Made by a program: the position numbers and the translations under genes
The notes under the pieces: model-generated
Database searches by the model: none
What the model was told of the DNA's origin: nothing
Seen by the model: the letters and a program-made list of their open reading frames with translations, nothing else
Origin: Ruegeria faecimaris
Lineage (GTDB): Bacteria; Pseudomonadota; Alphaproteobacteria; Rhodobacterales; Rhodobacteraceae
Reading direction: 5' to 3'
Length of the DNA stretch: 64,000 nucleotides
Assembly (NCBI RefSeq): GCF_900182615.1
Contig: NZ_FXTE01000001.1
Location: 124,001-188,000 of the forward strand
In this document: positions 24,901 to 33,478 of the stretch, piece by piece
Numbering within the stretch: the stretch's first letter is position 1
How the letters are laid out: each line of letters opens with the position of its first letter

Positions 24901-24994
24901 TGTCGAGTTCCCCGGCACCGATGGCAAATCCTACAAAGCAAAGATCGTGGATCCGATCTTCTTCGACAAGGACGGGGAGAAGCAGAATGTCTGA
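21980..24994 (+). CDS. soxA: Sarcosine oxidase alpha subunit
   Basis: The 1004-residue subunit binds NAD and carries the tetrahydrofolate-utilising domain. Regions in order: an N-terminal ferredoxin-like segment (QGYEGDTLASALLAN), a pyridine-nucleotide/FAD domain opening with DVLVIGGGVAGLQAAK (about residues 173-188), a linker, and a C-terminal GcvT-type aminomethyltransferase domain (from about residue 610, with FLIDDGVVARIDED and LRAEKGFIMIGDETDG). The domain transfers the methyl carbon to folate. It overlaps soxG by eight bases, indicating translational coupling. Confidence 0.96.
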   Translation: MSTRLANQGRLIDRSKQVTFSFNGTSMQGYEGDTLASALLANDQMMMGRSFKYHRPRGVVASGAEEPNALVGLGQGNRFEPNQRATTTELFNGLTSISQNHWPNLEFDIGAINTHLSRFLPAGFYYKMFIHPKPFWKHVYEPFIRQSAGLGKAPDKDSRDADTYEHFYNFVDVLVIGGGVAGLQAAKVAAQSGAKVMLIEQTAHWGGRAPVDGGTINDEPVDKFVEQIVSELETMGNVILRNRCMGAGVYDHGYVLGYERLTDHKPGAQGPRHRLWRIRAKQVVTATGAIERPLSFAGNDVPGVMLASAMRDYVVNWGVTPGEKVIVATNNDDAYRTAITLKQAGVDILRVVDARATSGPLAEEARQLGIRVDVGKAIAKVKGGKRVKKVAICNQDGIGGAREEVECDAVAMSGGWSPVVHMWSHCGGKLIWDDANAHFRPDPARPPLGADGEGFVVAAGASNGPMALGDVLADADAAGKAAAKAAGFKTKRTKAPVGEATSEAPMAAVWLMPANADIQLRMKSWLDFQNDVKVSDVQLAAREGYESVEHTKRYTTLGMATDQGKLSNINGLAILADALNSEIPKVGTTTFRPPYTPISMASIGGEARGEVFQPIRQTPMHNWHDKNGADWEPVGHWRRTYAYVRPGESVHDAVNREVKNTRENLGLLDASTLGKLIVKGPDAGKFLDMMYTNMMSTLKVGKCRYGLMCSENGFLIDDGVVARIDEDTWLCHTTTGGAERIHGHMEEWLQTEWWDWKVYVANVTEQYAQVAVVGPNARKVLEKLGGMDVSKEALPFMEWRDGKIGDFDCRAYRISFSGELSYEIAVPASQGQAFWDALTEAGKEFGVMPYGTECLHILRAEKGFIMIGDETDGTVIPQDLGLHWALSKKKEDYLGKRAHSRSHMADPERWKLVGLETVDGSVIPDGAYAVGEGVNANGQRNMIGRVTSTYYSANLGKGIAMGLIKHGPDRMGEIVEFPGTDGKSYKAKIVDPIFFDKDGEKQNV

Positions 24995-25553
24995 ACCCAT
25001 CAGCGCACTGAACCACGCCAGCTATGAGGGCATCGCCAAGGTTGAAGAATGCGGCCTGCAGGGCATGATCACCCTGCGCGGCGACCTTTCCGACAAGGTT
25101 CTGGCCAAGGCCGTCAAAGACGCCACCGGCCAAAAAGTACCCGGCCAGCGCGAGGCATTTGTCGACGGAGACAGCGGTGTTTGCTGGATGTCCACCGACG
25201 AATTGCTTGTGCTTGTCCCATATGCCGAGATCGAGGCCAAACTGGCCGCGATGACCAACGCGCTGAGCGGTGTGCATGCCCTGGCGGTCAACGTCTCGGA
25301 TGCCCGCGCGGTGTTCAGCATCTCGGGCGCGAACGCTCGCGAAGTTCTGGGCAAACTGGCCCCGGTAGATCTGTCGGCTGACGCCTTCCAACCCGGCCAA
25401 ATCCGCCGCTCGCGCTTGGCACAGGTTGCAGGAGCGTTCTGGATGGATGACGCCGAAACTCTCCGCGTCGTCTGCTTCCGGTCAACCGCAGACTACGTGT
25501 TCAAACTGTTGAAGGTCGCAGCGCAGCCGGGCAGTGAGGTCGGGGTTTATTAG
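24987..25553 (+). CDS. soxG: Sarcosine oxidase gamma subunit
   Basis: Last subunit of the heterotetramer, 188 residues, with a GcvT-related fold that packs against SoxA. It contains GEVTL-like and SISGANAREVLGKLAPVDLSADAF motifs typical of the SoxG family. The ATG at 24987 lies within the end of soxA and is preceded by GGGGAGAAG. A strong terminator follows 20 bases downstream, closing the operon; folD, purU or glyA are not in the window. Confidence 0.93.
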   Translation: MSEPISALNHASYEGIAKVEECGLQGMITLRGDLSDKVLAKAVKDATGQKVPGQREAFVDGDSGVCWMSTDELLVLVPYAEIEAKLAAMTNALSGVHALAVNVSDARAVFSISGANAREVLGKLAPVDLSADAFQPGQIRRSRLAQVAGAFWMDDAETLRVVCFRSTADYVFKLLKVAAQPGSEVGVY

Positions 25554-25573
25554 GTTTCGAAGCTAGGAAAAAA

Positions 25574-25597
25574 AGCCCCGGATTTTCCGGGGCTTTT
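25574..25597. terminator. Bidirectional terminator between soxG and a convergent gene
   Basis: AGCCCCGGA-TTT-TCCGGGGCT is a perfect 9-base-pair stem with TTTT after it and an A-run before it, so it can end transcription in both directions. Confidence 0.9.
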
Positions 25598-25613
25598 GCG
25601 GTTTAACCGAAGC

Positions 25614-26009
25614 TTAACCATCGATCACTTTGCATTTGCCTTGCCCTGAAGGCTTGTTGACAAAGTTGGCATTCACCCAGTTGCCTCTCAGTTTCACGGT
25701 ATTGTCAGAAGGGTCAATGCGGGCCGTGTAATTTACCCGGACTTTTTGGCCGCCAAACTCTGTCAACTCAACGCGCCAATCCAGCTTGTAACGCTTCTTT
25801 CTATCAATTTTCAGCTTAGCGGACTGCATTTCGTTGTGCCCGCTGGCTGTTTGCGCACTAACGCCGTCCTTATCAATAACAAAGATATAGCGGGGCGCGA
25901 CCCACCCGGTTCCGTCGCGGTCGCGAACGGCACAATCGTAAGTAATTGTTTCAGCCGCCGCTGCCTGTGCAAAAACGGTAAAAATGGATGCTAAGAAAAG
26001 GTATTTCAT
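25614..26009 (-). CDS. Exported hypothetical protein
   Basis: A 131-residue protein beginning with a classical signal peptide (MKYLFLASIFTVFAQAAAA-E), so probably periplasmic. The mature part is beta-rich and basic, has cysteines in TYDCAVRD and GKCKVIDG that may form a disulfide, and matches no family I recognise. GAGGAA precedes the ATG at 26009. It has no operon partner. Confidence 0.75.
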   Translation of the reverse strand: MKYLFLASIFTVFAQAAAAETITYDCAVRDRDGTGWVAPRYIFVIDKDGVSAQTASGHNEMQSAKLKIDRKKRYKLDWRVELTEFGGQKVRVNYTARIDPSDNTVKLRGNWVNANFVNKPSGQGKCKVIDG

Positions 26010-26109
26010 GGTTCCTCGTTTACTCGGTCTATCCAGAAGGGAAGACACCAAACAACGCGAGAGTTTCAAGCGCATATGCAACTAATGCACGAAAAAAATT
26101 CTGCACATT

Positions 26110-26871
26110 CTATTCATGCAACACAACGGCGCGATACCGCTTCAACTCTTGAGGTTGCAGCAATTCTTCGACCTTTAGTGGGTGCCCGTTTTCGTCTTGA
26201 ATTTCGGTGTAGAATGAAAGGCTTTCTAGGAGTTGAGATGTCCGCGTAAGCCTGTCTTCCTCGGCAAGAAGGGGCGAGTGGAGCGAAAGATACAGGGCCG
26301 GGCGATGCTTTTTCAGGAAGGGCAGAAGGCTCGGCAGAACCGCGAATTCTGCCCCCTCAATATCCATTTTGACCAGAGATACACCCGATAGGTCATTTAC
26401 GGCCTCGAACTGATCCCACTCGATGGTCAATGCATCTGTCCCATGCACCCCGTCATGCAACAGTGAACTGGTGGAATCCCCGGGTTCACCGCGAACGGAT
26501 GCCATACGGGCCACGCCGAATTGATCCGACAATGCGACGCCAAATGCCGAAACATTGCGAATGTCGTTCAGGTCCAGATTCCACGCCAGATGCCGAAACG
26601 CGGTAGGGTCCGGTTCGAAACACCATACGTGGCGGGCTTTGCGGGCACCGTACAGCACCGTTGGGCCGATCCATGCCCCGATGTCCAGAAAGTCGCTGTC
26701 CGGCGTTAGATATCTATCCAGCACGGCAAAAGTCTCGGGCTCCCACGCGCCGGCCGAGGCCTTGCGCCAGAACTTCGAGTGGTAGGGATCCAGCCGGAAA
26801 GGCTCGCCATTCAGGCTGCCCGCATAGTATCCGCGGGCGCGGTAAAACATCTTGCGCGCCTGAGTTAGCAT
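26110..26871 (-). CDS. FkbM-family methyltransferase
   Basis: SAM-dependent methyltransferase-like protein of 253 residues. The SAM-binding motif I region is FLDIGAWIGPTVLYGA, followed by an acidic motif II (CFEPDPTAFRHLAWNLDLN) and VKMDIEGAEFAVLPSL, the hallmark of FkbM proteins. These often O-methylate glycans or small metabolites; nothing nearby names a substrate. GGAGGT six bases before the ATG at 26871 fixes the start. It is divergent from sodB. Confidence 0.87.
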   Translation of the reverse strand: MLTQARKMFYRARGYYAGSLNGEPFRLDPYHSKFWRKASAGAWEPETFAVLDRYLTPDSDFLDIGAWIGPTVLYGARKARHVWCFEPDPTAFRHLAWNLDLNDIRNVSAFGVALSDQFGVARMASVRGEPGDSTSSLLHDGVHGTDALTIEWDQFEAVNDLSGVSLVKMDIEGAEFAVLPSLLPFLKKHRPALYLSLHSPLLAEEDRLTRTSQLLESLSFYTEIQDENGHPLKVEELLQPQELKRYRAVVLHE

Positions 26872-26973
26872 CGCGGACCTCCGGGTTTTATGATCTCTGC
26901 CCTTGACCTGCGGCACTTGCCAAAGCATTTAACCTTTGGAAACCGCAACATTCATTTTCAACAGGGGGCCGAG

Positions 26974-27573
26974 ATGGCTTTTGAACTTCCTGATCTTCCT
27001 TATGCACACGACGCGCTGGCAGCCAAGGGCATGTCCGCCGAAACATTGGAATTTCACCACGACCTGCACCACAAGGCCTATGTCGACAACGGCAACAAGC
27101 TGATCGCCGGTACCGAGTGGGACGGCAAGTCGCTGGAAGAGATCATCACCGGCACCTACGACGCAAATGCCGTCGCGCAAAACGGCATCTTCAACAACAT
27201 CAGTCAGCTTTGGAACCACAACCAGTTCTGGGAGATGATGGGCCCCGGCGACAACGCCATGCCTGGCGAGCTGGAAAAGGCGCTGGTCGAATGCTTTGGC
27301 TCGGTTGACGAGTTCAAGTCGCAGTTCAGCGCAGCTGGTGCCGGTCAGTTCGGCTCGGGCTGGGCGTGGCTGGTCAAGAATGCGGACGGTTCGCTGGCCG
27401 TGACCAAGACCGAAAACGGCGTGAACCCGCTGTGCTTTGGTCAGACTGCTCTGTTGGGTTGCGACGTGTGGGAGCATTCCTATTACATCGACTTCCGCAA
27501 CAAGCGTCCGGTGTACCTGTCGAACTTCCTCGACAATCTGGTGAACTGGGAAAACGTCGCTTCGCGGATGTGA
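26974..27573 (+). CDS. sodB: Superoxide dismutase [Fe/Mn]
   Basis: Cytoplasmic superoxide dismutase of 199 residues. Metal ligands are expected in FHHDLHHKAYV (His28), NHNQFW, and the DVWEHSYY segment that supplies the Asp and His. GQFGSGWAWLV is the typical dimer signature; sequence type is closer to the Fe enzyme but metal use cannot be told from sequence alone. The start at 26974 follows GGGGG. The phosphoesterase gene begins five bases after its stop. Confidence 0.95.
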   Translation: MAFELPDLPYAHDALAAKGMSAETLEFHHDLHHKAYVDNGNKLIAGTEWDGKSLEEIITGTYDANAVAQNGIFNNISQLWNHNQFWEMMGPGDNAMPGELEKALVECFGSVDEFKSQFSAAGAGQFGSGWAWLVKNADGSLAVTKTENGVNPLCFGQTALLGCDVWEHSYYIDFRNKRPVYLSNFLDNLVNWENVASRM

Positions 27574-27577
27574 TCCA

Positions 27578-28459
27578 GTGACCCGTAGAGGGTTCATAAA
27601 GGGCCTGCTGGCAGTGATGCTGGCAGGCCTTTTTGCTGCCACGTATGGTTTCTTCATCGAACCCGCGCTGCGCCTGCGTGTTCGTAAGTGGCGGATCCGG
27701 CGCGCGGACTGGACCGCACCGCCGCTGCGGATCGCGGTGCTGGCTGATCTGCATGTTGGTGAGCCCTATGTGGGGTTGAAAAGAGTCCAGCAGATCGTTC
27801 GGCGCACAAACGCTCTGTCACCTGACCTTATCCTGCTGTTGGGTGACTATGCCGCCGGGCACAGGATAAATTTACAACCGGTTAAAATTGCCGATCTGGC
27901 GCCGGTGTTGTCCGGGTTGCAGGCAAAGCATGGTGTCTATGCGGTTCTGGGAAATCACGATTGGTGGGATGACCGGTCAGCCCAAAAGCGCAGGGGCGGG
28001 CCGAATCTGTACGGCGATGCGCTGAGACGGAATGGTATCCGGGTGCTTTCAAACGAGGCCTTCAAACTGGATGGTGCCGGGATTTGGCTTGCAGGCCTCG
28101 AAGATCAGTTGGCGATTTATACGGGCAATGGTCGATACCAAGGGCTGGATGATCTGCCTGCGACGCTTGGGCAGATCACGGATGATGCCCCGGTGGTGAT
28201 GATGGCGCATGAACCGGATATCTTCCCCAAAGTTCCTGATCGCGTGGCCCTGACCCTGTCAGGTCATACTCATGGAGGGCAGGTACGGCTGTTTGGCTGG
28301 TCGCCGGTGGTGCCCTCGAAATTCGGCAATCGCTATGCCTATGGTCACGTGCGCGAAGGCAATCGTGATCTGGTCGTGTCCGGGGGTATCGGATGTTCGA
28401 TCCTGCCCGTGCGTTTTGGTGTAACGCCCGAAATTACGGTCATCGAACTGTTCTCCTGA
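27578..28459 (+). CDS. Metallophosphoesterase (calcineurin-like), membrane- or TAT-associated
   Basis: A 293-residue protein starting with GTG and a twin-arginine-like leader (TRRGFIKGLLAVMLAGLFAATYG), so it is probably exported or anchored. The dinuclear phosphoesterase motifs follow: LADLHVG (DxH), LLGDYAAG (GD-x-x), LGNHDWWDD (GNHD) and SGHTHGGQ (GHTHGG). It resembles YkuE-type phosphodiesterases or UDP-diacylglucosamine hydrolase relatives; the substrate is not predictable. It starts five bases after sodB and is probably co-transcribed with it. Confidence 0.87.
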   Translation: MTRRGFIKGLLAVMLAGLFAATYGFFIEPALRLRVRKWRIRRADWTAPPLRIAVLADLHVGEPYVGLKRVQQIVRRTNALSPDLILLLGDYAAGHRINLQPVKIADLAPVLSGLQAKHGVYAVLGNHDWWDDRSAQKRRGGPNLYGDALRRNGIRVLSNEAFKLDGAGIWLAGLEDQLAIYTGNGRYQGLDDLPATLGQITDDAPVVMMAHEPDIFPKVPDRVALTLSGHTHGGQVRLFGWSPVVPSKFGNRYAYGHVREGNRDLVVSGGIGCSILPVRFGVTPEITVIELFS

Positions 28460-28668
28460 CCGGTGAAAACCCGCCTATAGCGGCAGTTTCGGTGCCCGGC
28501 CGGATTGTAAGATGGCGCGCAGTGCCTACCTTAAAGGGAGCGGAGGAGAGAGCCGCAAATCACTTGCAAAAAACACAGGCGGCGCGGCGAAAAACAAAGC
28601 TGCGCAAATGGTTAGCCGTGCCTGAAAGATGAGGGATGGTCTCAGAAAAACCAAATCAGGAGATCACA

Positions 28669-29121
28669 ATGGTCGCATTAACGCAGGGAACATGGATTGT
28701 CATCGCCGACGGGGAGAAGGCGCTGTTCATGGAGAATATCACGGATGCCGAAGACCCCAATCTGGTGGTTGTCTCGGTCGAAGAAAGCGATGTCCCAAAC
28801 GCTAGGCCCTCTGATCGGGCGGGGCGGCGCTCGGACAATGGCCCAAATCAGAAATCAGCGGTCGAAGAACCCAAGTGGAAATCGCAGGCCAAGTCTTTGT
28901 TCGTGCAGGATGTGGCTAATCTGTTGAATCGCAAAGGTCTGAAGGGGGCATATAAACGCCTGGTTTTGGTCGCCAGCCCCCATGTTTTGGGCCTTCTGCG
29001 TCGCCGCCTGCACAGCGAAGTCTTAAGGAAAGTGGTGGCCGAGGTTGATAAGACCCTGACCAACCACCCGCTGAACAAAGTGGAACAGGTTCTGATCAGC
29101 CGTCTAAAACCAGCCAGTTGA
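28669..29121 (+). CDS. Host attachment (baeRF-type) family protein
   Basis: A 150-residue protein of the host-attachment family: it opens with TWIVIADGEKALFMEN and has RPSDRAGRR, FVQDVANLLNRKG and LVLVASPHVLGLLRRRL. The family resembles eRF1-like domains, named from an Agrobacterium protein affecting attachment; its molecular role is unclear. The ATG at 28669 follows CAGGAG (28657-28662). It stands alone. Confidence 0.84.
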   Translation: MVALTQGTWIVIADGEKALFMENITDAEDPNLVVVSVEESDVPNARPSDRAGRRSDNGPNQKSAVEEPKWKSQAKSLFVQDVANLLNRKGLKGAYKRLVLVASPHVLGLLRRRLHSEVLRKVVAEVDKTLTNHPLNKVEQVLISRLKPAS

Positions 29122-29157
29122 GTATCCGGCGATCTGCGGACGGACCATACTGCCCGA

Positions 29158-29721
29158 CTAGCCCTTATGCGGGACCAGCATCGCCCTCAGGGTCGACATC
29201 GCCGTTTCCGGGCTGTCGACCCACGTTATGAAATCGGCCAGAGATGTGTCCGCAAATCCCTGGCCGATGACCTGCTGCACAAGATCATGCAGGGCATCCC
29301 AATATCCATCAACATTCATGACCAGAATGGGCTTGTCGTGCAGACCCAACTGCCGCCATGTCAGGGCTTCGAACAATTCGTCCAGTGAACCCGGACCACC
29401 CGGCAGGACGACCACGGCATCGGCGTTCATGATCATGACCTTTTTCCGCTCGTGCATCGTTTCGGTAATCACGAAACGGGTCAAGTCGGTCTTGCCGACC
29501 TCGCGCTTTAACAGGTGAACGGGAATTACGCCGAACGTGTCCCCTCCGGCGGCTTGGGCCGCACGCGCGACCTCGCCCATCAGACCCACATCGCCCGCGC
29601 CATAGACCAGTCGCCAGCCCTCCTGCGCCAGAAGCTGACCAAAGGAGCGGGCTGCGTCGGAATAGCTGGTTTGGGCGCCATTGCGTGACCCGCAATACAC
29701 ACAGACGGATTTCTGAGACAT
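29158..29721 (-). CDS. LOG-family nucleotide 5'-monophosphate phosphoribohydrolase
   Basis: Rossmann-fold enzyme of 187 residues, related to LONELY GUY, which releases a base from nucleotide 5'-monophosphates. It has VCVYCGSRNG at the N-terminus, LVYGAGDVGLMGEVARAA, and the PGGPGSLDELFEALTW motif corresponding to PGGxGTxxE. Bacterial members may act as purine/pyrimidine nucleosidases, not as cytokinin enzymes. The reading frame stays open far upstream, but MSQKSVCVYCGS is the natural start. Confidence 0.88.
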   Translation of the reverse strand: MSQKSVCVYCGSRNGAQTSYSDAARSFGQLLAQEGWRLVYGAGDVGLMGEVARAAQAAGGDTFGVIPVHLLKREVGKTDLTRFVITETMHERKKVMIMNADAVVVLPGGPGSLDELFEALTWRQLGLHDKPILVMNVDGYWDALHDLVQQVIGQGFADTSLADFITWVDSPETAMSTLRAMLVPHKG

Positions 29722-29847
29722 CGAGAGGCTTCTCCGGGGTTGTATCTGGGGTTTTGACCCGTGATAGCGGTATTGATAGATTGGCTCAACCGTCAGGCAG
29801 AATGCGTTGTAGATAAGGCATTTGCGCTGCGGAGTGAAAGGAAGAGT

Positions 29848-31104
29848 ATGGATTCCAATTCGGGAAGCGAGAGCCCCAGATCTTTCACCTGGGGGGTGAT
29901 CGCCGGTTTGCTGGTTCTGTTGGGCGTCGGCGGTGCATATTTTTCCGGCGCGTTTAACGGCACGCCTCTCGACCCAACAGCGCAGGAAGATGTGGCTGAG
30001 GAGGCCTCCGAGAGCACCTCTGTTGCCTCTGACACCGAGGAAACCGCGCAGGCCGATGCTGCGACTGATACGGATACGGCAGCAGCCGAGGCGCCGACCG
30101 AAGAGGCTGACGAGACCGCTGAACCGGCTGAAAATGTTGCCGAAGTTACGCCTCCGGTCCTGGATCAGATCTTTGTTGAGCCTGACGGGAATGCTGTTCT
30201 GTCCGGAAATGCAGAACCCGGCGCCAAGGTGCGGGTATTGCTGGGCGGTGAGGCAGTTCACAGCTTTACCGTTGATGACAGCGGCCAGTTTGCAGAATTC
30301 GTGTCCATTCCGTTTTCCACCGCCGCACGCGGTCTGACGCTGGAAACCGATGGAGTCGATCAACCTGTACGCTCTGATGACTATCTGATTGCTGCATTGC
30401 CCGAACCTGAACCAGAGGTCGCATCGGTCGATACTGCAGAAACCACCGCAGCCGACGAATCCGCAGGCGGCAATGAAACCGAGGCGGGGCAGGTCGCTCA
30501 AACCGACGACACATCTTCCGAAGAAACGACAGATTCCACGCAAGGACAACAGGTTGCGATCCTGCGATCGGGGGAAGACGGGGTCGAGCTTGTCCAACCT
30601 GCGACGCCTCAGAGCACCGAACCTGATCAGGTTGCGTTGGATACGATCGGGTATTCAGACACGGGTGAGGTCGAGCTGACCGGCCGCGTGGCTGATGGTT
30701 CCGCGGTACGCGTGTACCTGGACAACCAACTGGTCGCCGATATGCAGCCCACGGATGATGGAAAATGGCGCAGCGAGATCGAAGGCATTGATCCCGGTGT
30801 GTATACGCTGCGTGTGGATGAGGTTGCCTCGGACGGCACGGTTAAAAGCCGTCTGGAAACCCCGTTCAAGCGTGAGCCTCTAGAAGTTCTGAGCGTGGCC
30901 GAAGTGGACGATGGGCCTGCACCCTCTCAGGAAACACCGGCCATCCGTTCGGTTACAGTACAAAAGGGTGATACGCTTTGGGCTATCTCTCGGGAACGAT
31001 TTGGCGATGGTGTCTTGTATGTCAAACTGTTCGAGGCCAACCGAGGCGCGATCCGCGACCCGGATCTGATCTATCCGGGGCAGGTATTCACCATTCCGGA
31101 ATAA
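29848..31104 (+). CDS. LysM-domain envelope protein with acidic linkers
   Basis: A 418-residue membrane-anchored protein. Residues about 15-38 form one hydrophobic helix (WGVIAGLLVLLGVGGAYF); the rest is periplasmic. Two similar beta-domains (IFVEPDGNAVLSGNAEPGAK... and YSDTGEVELTGRVADGSAV...) are separated by Glu/Thr/Ala-rich linkers, and a C-terminal LysM (SVTVQKGDTLWAISRERFGD) binds peptidoglycan. AGGAA precedes the ATG at 29848. It may tether the envelope; the function is not otherwise known. Confidence 0.86.
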   Translation: MDSNSGSESPRSFTWGVIAGLLVLLGVGGAYFSGAFNGTPLDPTAQEDVAEEASESTSVASDTEETAQADAATDTDTAAAEAPTEEADETAEPAENVAEVTPPVLDQIFVEPDGNAVLSGNAEPGAKVRVLLGGEAVHSFTVDDSGQFAEFVSIPFSTAARGLTLETDGVDQPVRSDDYLIAALPEPEPEVASVDTAETTAADESAGGNETEAGQVAQTDDTSSEETTDSTQGQQVAILRSGEDGVELVQPATPQSTEPDQVALDTIGYSDTGEVELTGRVADGSAVRVYLDNQLVADMQPTDDGKWRSEIEGIDPGVYTLRVDEVASDGTVKSRLETPFKREPLEVLSVAEVDDGPAPSQETPAIRSVTVQKGDTLWAISRERFGDGVLYVKLFEANRGAIRDPDLIYPGQVFTIPE

Positions 31105-31181
31105 TCCTGTACCTCTGACCTTCCGGGGTCAGGGGCACTCTCTGACCGCAGTTCCGGTACGTGAAGAGACGAGTAGCCCCG

Positions 31182-32987
31182 ATGAATTCCGACAATATCC
31201 CAAAATTGGACGCGCGCAGCTCTGGCTGGCGTACAATCCGGAAAGTTGCGCCTTATCTCTGGCCCGAGGATGAGCCCTGGGTTAAGCGCCGCGTTCTGAT
31301 TGCTATGGGCATGTTGGTTCTGGCCAAGTTGATCGCGGTCTACACCCCGATTTTGTACAAAGGCGCGGTTGATAGCCTGGCGGGCGAGGGCGTTCCCCCC
31401 GTAGCGCTGGGTGCTGTTGGGTTGACGGTGGCATATGGTGTCGCGCGCATGATGACTGTTGGTTTGCAGCAGTTGCGGGATGCGGCCTTTGCTCCTGTCG
31501 GGCAGCGGGCATTGCGCGCACTGGCATTGGAAACTTTCCAGCATATCCACCAGTTGTCGATGCGCTATCACGTGACGCGGCGCACGGGCGGTCTGAGCCG
31601 TATTATCGAGCGCGGCGTAAAAGGGGTCGAGTTCCTCTTGCGTTTCCTGCTGTTTTCCATCGGGCCTTTGATCCTTGAACTGCTGCTTGTTGCGATCATT
31701 CTGATGTGGCTGTTTGATGTCTGGTATCTGGTGGTCGTCGCGGCAACGATCGCGCTGTATATCTGGTTCACATTTGCGGTGACCGAGTGGCGCGTGAAAC
31801 TGCGCCGCGAGATGAATGATCAGGATACCGAGGCGAACCAGCGCGCCATCGACAGCCTGCTGAATTTTGAAACCGTCAAGTATTTCAATGCCGAAACGCG
31901 TGAAGCTGAACGGTATGATGTGTCAATGAAAGCCTATGCGGGGGCGGCTCTCAAGACGGCGTATTCTCTGGCGTTTCTAAATTTCGGGCAGTCCTTTCTG
32001 ATCACCTGCGGATTGATCGGTGTAATGGTCTTGGCAGCCATTGGGGTGCAGGCCGGGACGCTGACCGTGGGCGATTTCGTTATGGTCAACGCCTATATGA
32101 TCCAGATTACCGTACCGCTGAATTTTTTGGGTACGGTGTATCGGGAAATCCGCCAATCTCTGGTCGATATGGGCCAGATGTTTGACCTGTTGGAACAACC
32201 CGCCGAAGTGGTCGACAAGACCGATGCACCGGATCTGGATGTAACAGGGGGTGAGGTTACCTTGCATGATGTACAATTCGGATATGATGCTGAGCGGGAA
32301 ATTCTCAAAGGTGTTTCCCTAACCATTCCTGCGGGCCAAACCGTAGCGATTGTGGGTGCGACGGGGTCGGGTAAATCCACCATCGGTCGGTTGCTGTTCC
32401 GGTTCTACGATGTCACCGGGGGTGCGCTGAAAATTGATGGGCAGGATGTGCGCGACGTCACGCAGACCAGCCTGCACGCGGCAATCGGAGTGGTGCCGCA
32501 GGATACCGTGCTGTTTAACGATACCATTCGCTATAACATTGCCTATGGACGCGACGGGGCCACGCAGGAAGATGTCGAAGCCGCCGCCCGGGCTGCCCAG
32601 ATCCACGATTTCATAGTCACGTTGCCCGAAGGCTATGACACCACAGTCGGTGAGCGCGGGCTAAAGCTGTCGGGTGGGGAAAAGCAGCGGGTCGGTATTG
32701 CCAGAACGCTGCTGAAAAACCCGCCGATCCTTTTGCTGGACGAGGCAACATCGGCGCTGGACACAGATACCGAACAAGACATCAAGGATGCTTTGGCCCA
32801 TGCGGGCGAGGGGCGTACGGTTCTGACGATTGCCCATCGCCTGAGCACAATCGCCGAGGCAGACAGTATTGTAGTGCTAGAGCGTGGCAAAATCCTGGAG
32901 CAAGGCACGCATGATGAATTGCTGAAACGTGAGGGGCGTTATGCCCAGCTTTGGAATCGCCAGCAATCGGATATGCAGGCGGCCTGA
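31182..32987 (+). CDS. Atm1/HMT-type ABC exporter (fused membrane and ATPase domains)
   Basis: Homodimeric exporter of 601 residues: six-helix membrane domain to about residue 320, then the ATPase with Walker A GATGSGKS (from Gly392), LSGGEKQR and Walker B LLLDEATSALD. The N-terminal PYLWPEDEPWVKRRV and the QDTEANQRAIDSLLNFETVKYF segment are typical of Atm1/ABCB7 relatives, which export glutathione-linked sulfur or metal compounds. The first ATG at 31182 is used; GTG at 31161 is in frame. Confidence 0.9.
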   Translation: MNSDNIPKLDARSSGWRTIRKVAPYLWPEDEPWVKRRVLIAMGMLVLAKLIAVYTPILYKGAVDSLAGEGVPPVALGAVGLTVAYGVARMMTVGLQQLRDAAFAPVGQRALRALALETFQHIHQLSMRYHVTRRTGGLSRIIERGVKGVEFLLRFLLFSIGPLILELLLVAIILMWLFDVWYLVVVAATIALYIWFTFAVTEWRVKLRREMNDQDTEANQRAIDSLLNFETVKYFNAETREAERYDVSMKAYAGAALKTAYSLAFLNFGQSFLITCGLIGVMVLAAIGVQAGTLTVGDFVMVNAYMIQITVPLNFLGTVYREIRQSLVDMGQMFDLLEQPAEVVDKTDAPDLDVTGGEVTLHDVQFGYDAEREILKGVSLTIPAGQTVAIVGATGSGKSTIGRLLFRFYDVTGGALKIDGQDVRDVTQTSLHAAIGVVPQDTVLFNDTIRYNIAYGRDGATQEDVEAAARAAQIHDFIVTLPEGYDTTVGERGLKLSGGEKQRVGIARTLLKNPPILLLDEATSALDTDTEQDIKDALAHAGEGRTVLTIAHRLSTIAEADSIVVLERGKILEQGTHDELLKREGRYAQLWNRQQSDMQAA

Positions 32988-33038
32988 TAGGCGGCCCAAA
33001 CTATGTTACACTACAGATCACGCATCTGAGGTATTGTT

Positions 33039-33443
33039 ATGCATAAATATTTCCGCAAGTTCATTGTGCCAGCCATAGCGGCAATTGCCACACTTACACC
33101 GGTCTATGCGCTTGGAGACCCCATCATCGGAATTTGGAAGACCGAGCCGGACCGGAAGAACCTCGTCTCTGACATCAAAATTACAGCCTGCGGTGACAAG
33201 TTCTGTGGTCAGATTTTATCTGCATATGACGCCAGCGGAAAAGCAGTACAGACGCCGAATATCGGAAAGAAACTGTTCTGGGATGTCGGCAGCCAAGGCG
33301 GTGGCAAATATGGCGGGGGTGAATTCTGGGTACCGTTAGTGGATGTTGATGCAGTTCCGCAAATGACGCTGAAGGGTGACACTCTGATGGTCAAAGGGTG
33401 TGAACATCACATTTGTGCGCATCAAACCTGGACGCGCGAGTAA
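33039..33443 (+). CDS. Exported DUF2147 protein
   Basis: A 134-residue protein with a signal peptide (MHKYFRKFIVPAIAAIATLTPVYA-L) and the DUF2147 pattern: DPIIGIWKTEP, KITACGDKFCGQIL, GKKLFWDVG and LMVKGCEHHICAHQTW. Cysteines in both halves may pair in the periplasm. Function is unknown. TGAGG precedes the ATG. It is convergent with the RND pump operon and shares its terminator. Confidence 0.85.
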   Translation: MHKYFRKFIVPAIAAIATLTPVYALGDPIIGIWKTEPDRKNLVSDIKITACGDKFCGQILSAYDASGKAVQTPNIGKKLFWDVGSQGGGKYGGGEFWVPLVDVDAVPQMTLKGDTLMVKGCEHHICAHQTWTRE

Positions 33444-33478
33444 AACAGGGCTGGATTGCCCAACCCTGTTGCTCTTTA
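33444..33478. terminator. Probable bidirectional terminator
   Basis: AACAGGG (33444-33450) and CCCTGTT (33464-33470) form a 7-base-pair stem, followed by GCTCTTTATT, between the DUF2147 gene and the convergent RND gene. Confidence 0.6.

Noticed and set aside
29722-30597. Long minus-strand open frame running on upstream of the LOG gene, antisense to the LysM gene
   Set aside because: It continues the LOG reading frame without a credible start and lies opposite the acidic repeats of the LysM gene, whose codon bias leaves the other strand open. No protein-like features are seen.
31112-31135. Hairpin CCTCTGACC / GGTCAGGGG after the LysM gene
   Set aside because: A plausible 9-base-pair stem, but no T-run follows it, so it is not called a terminator.
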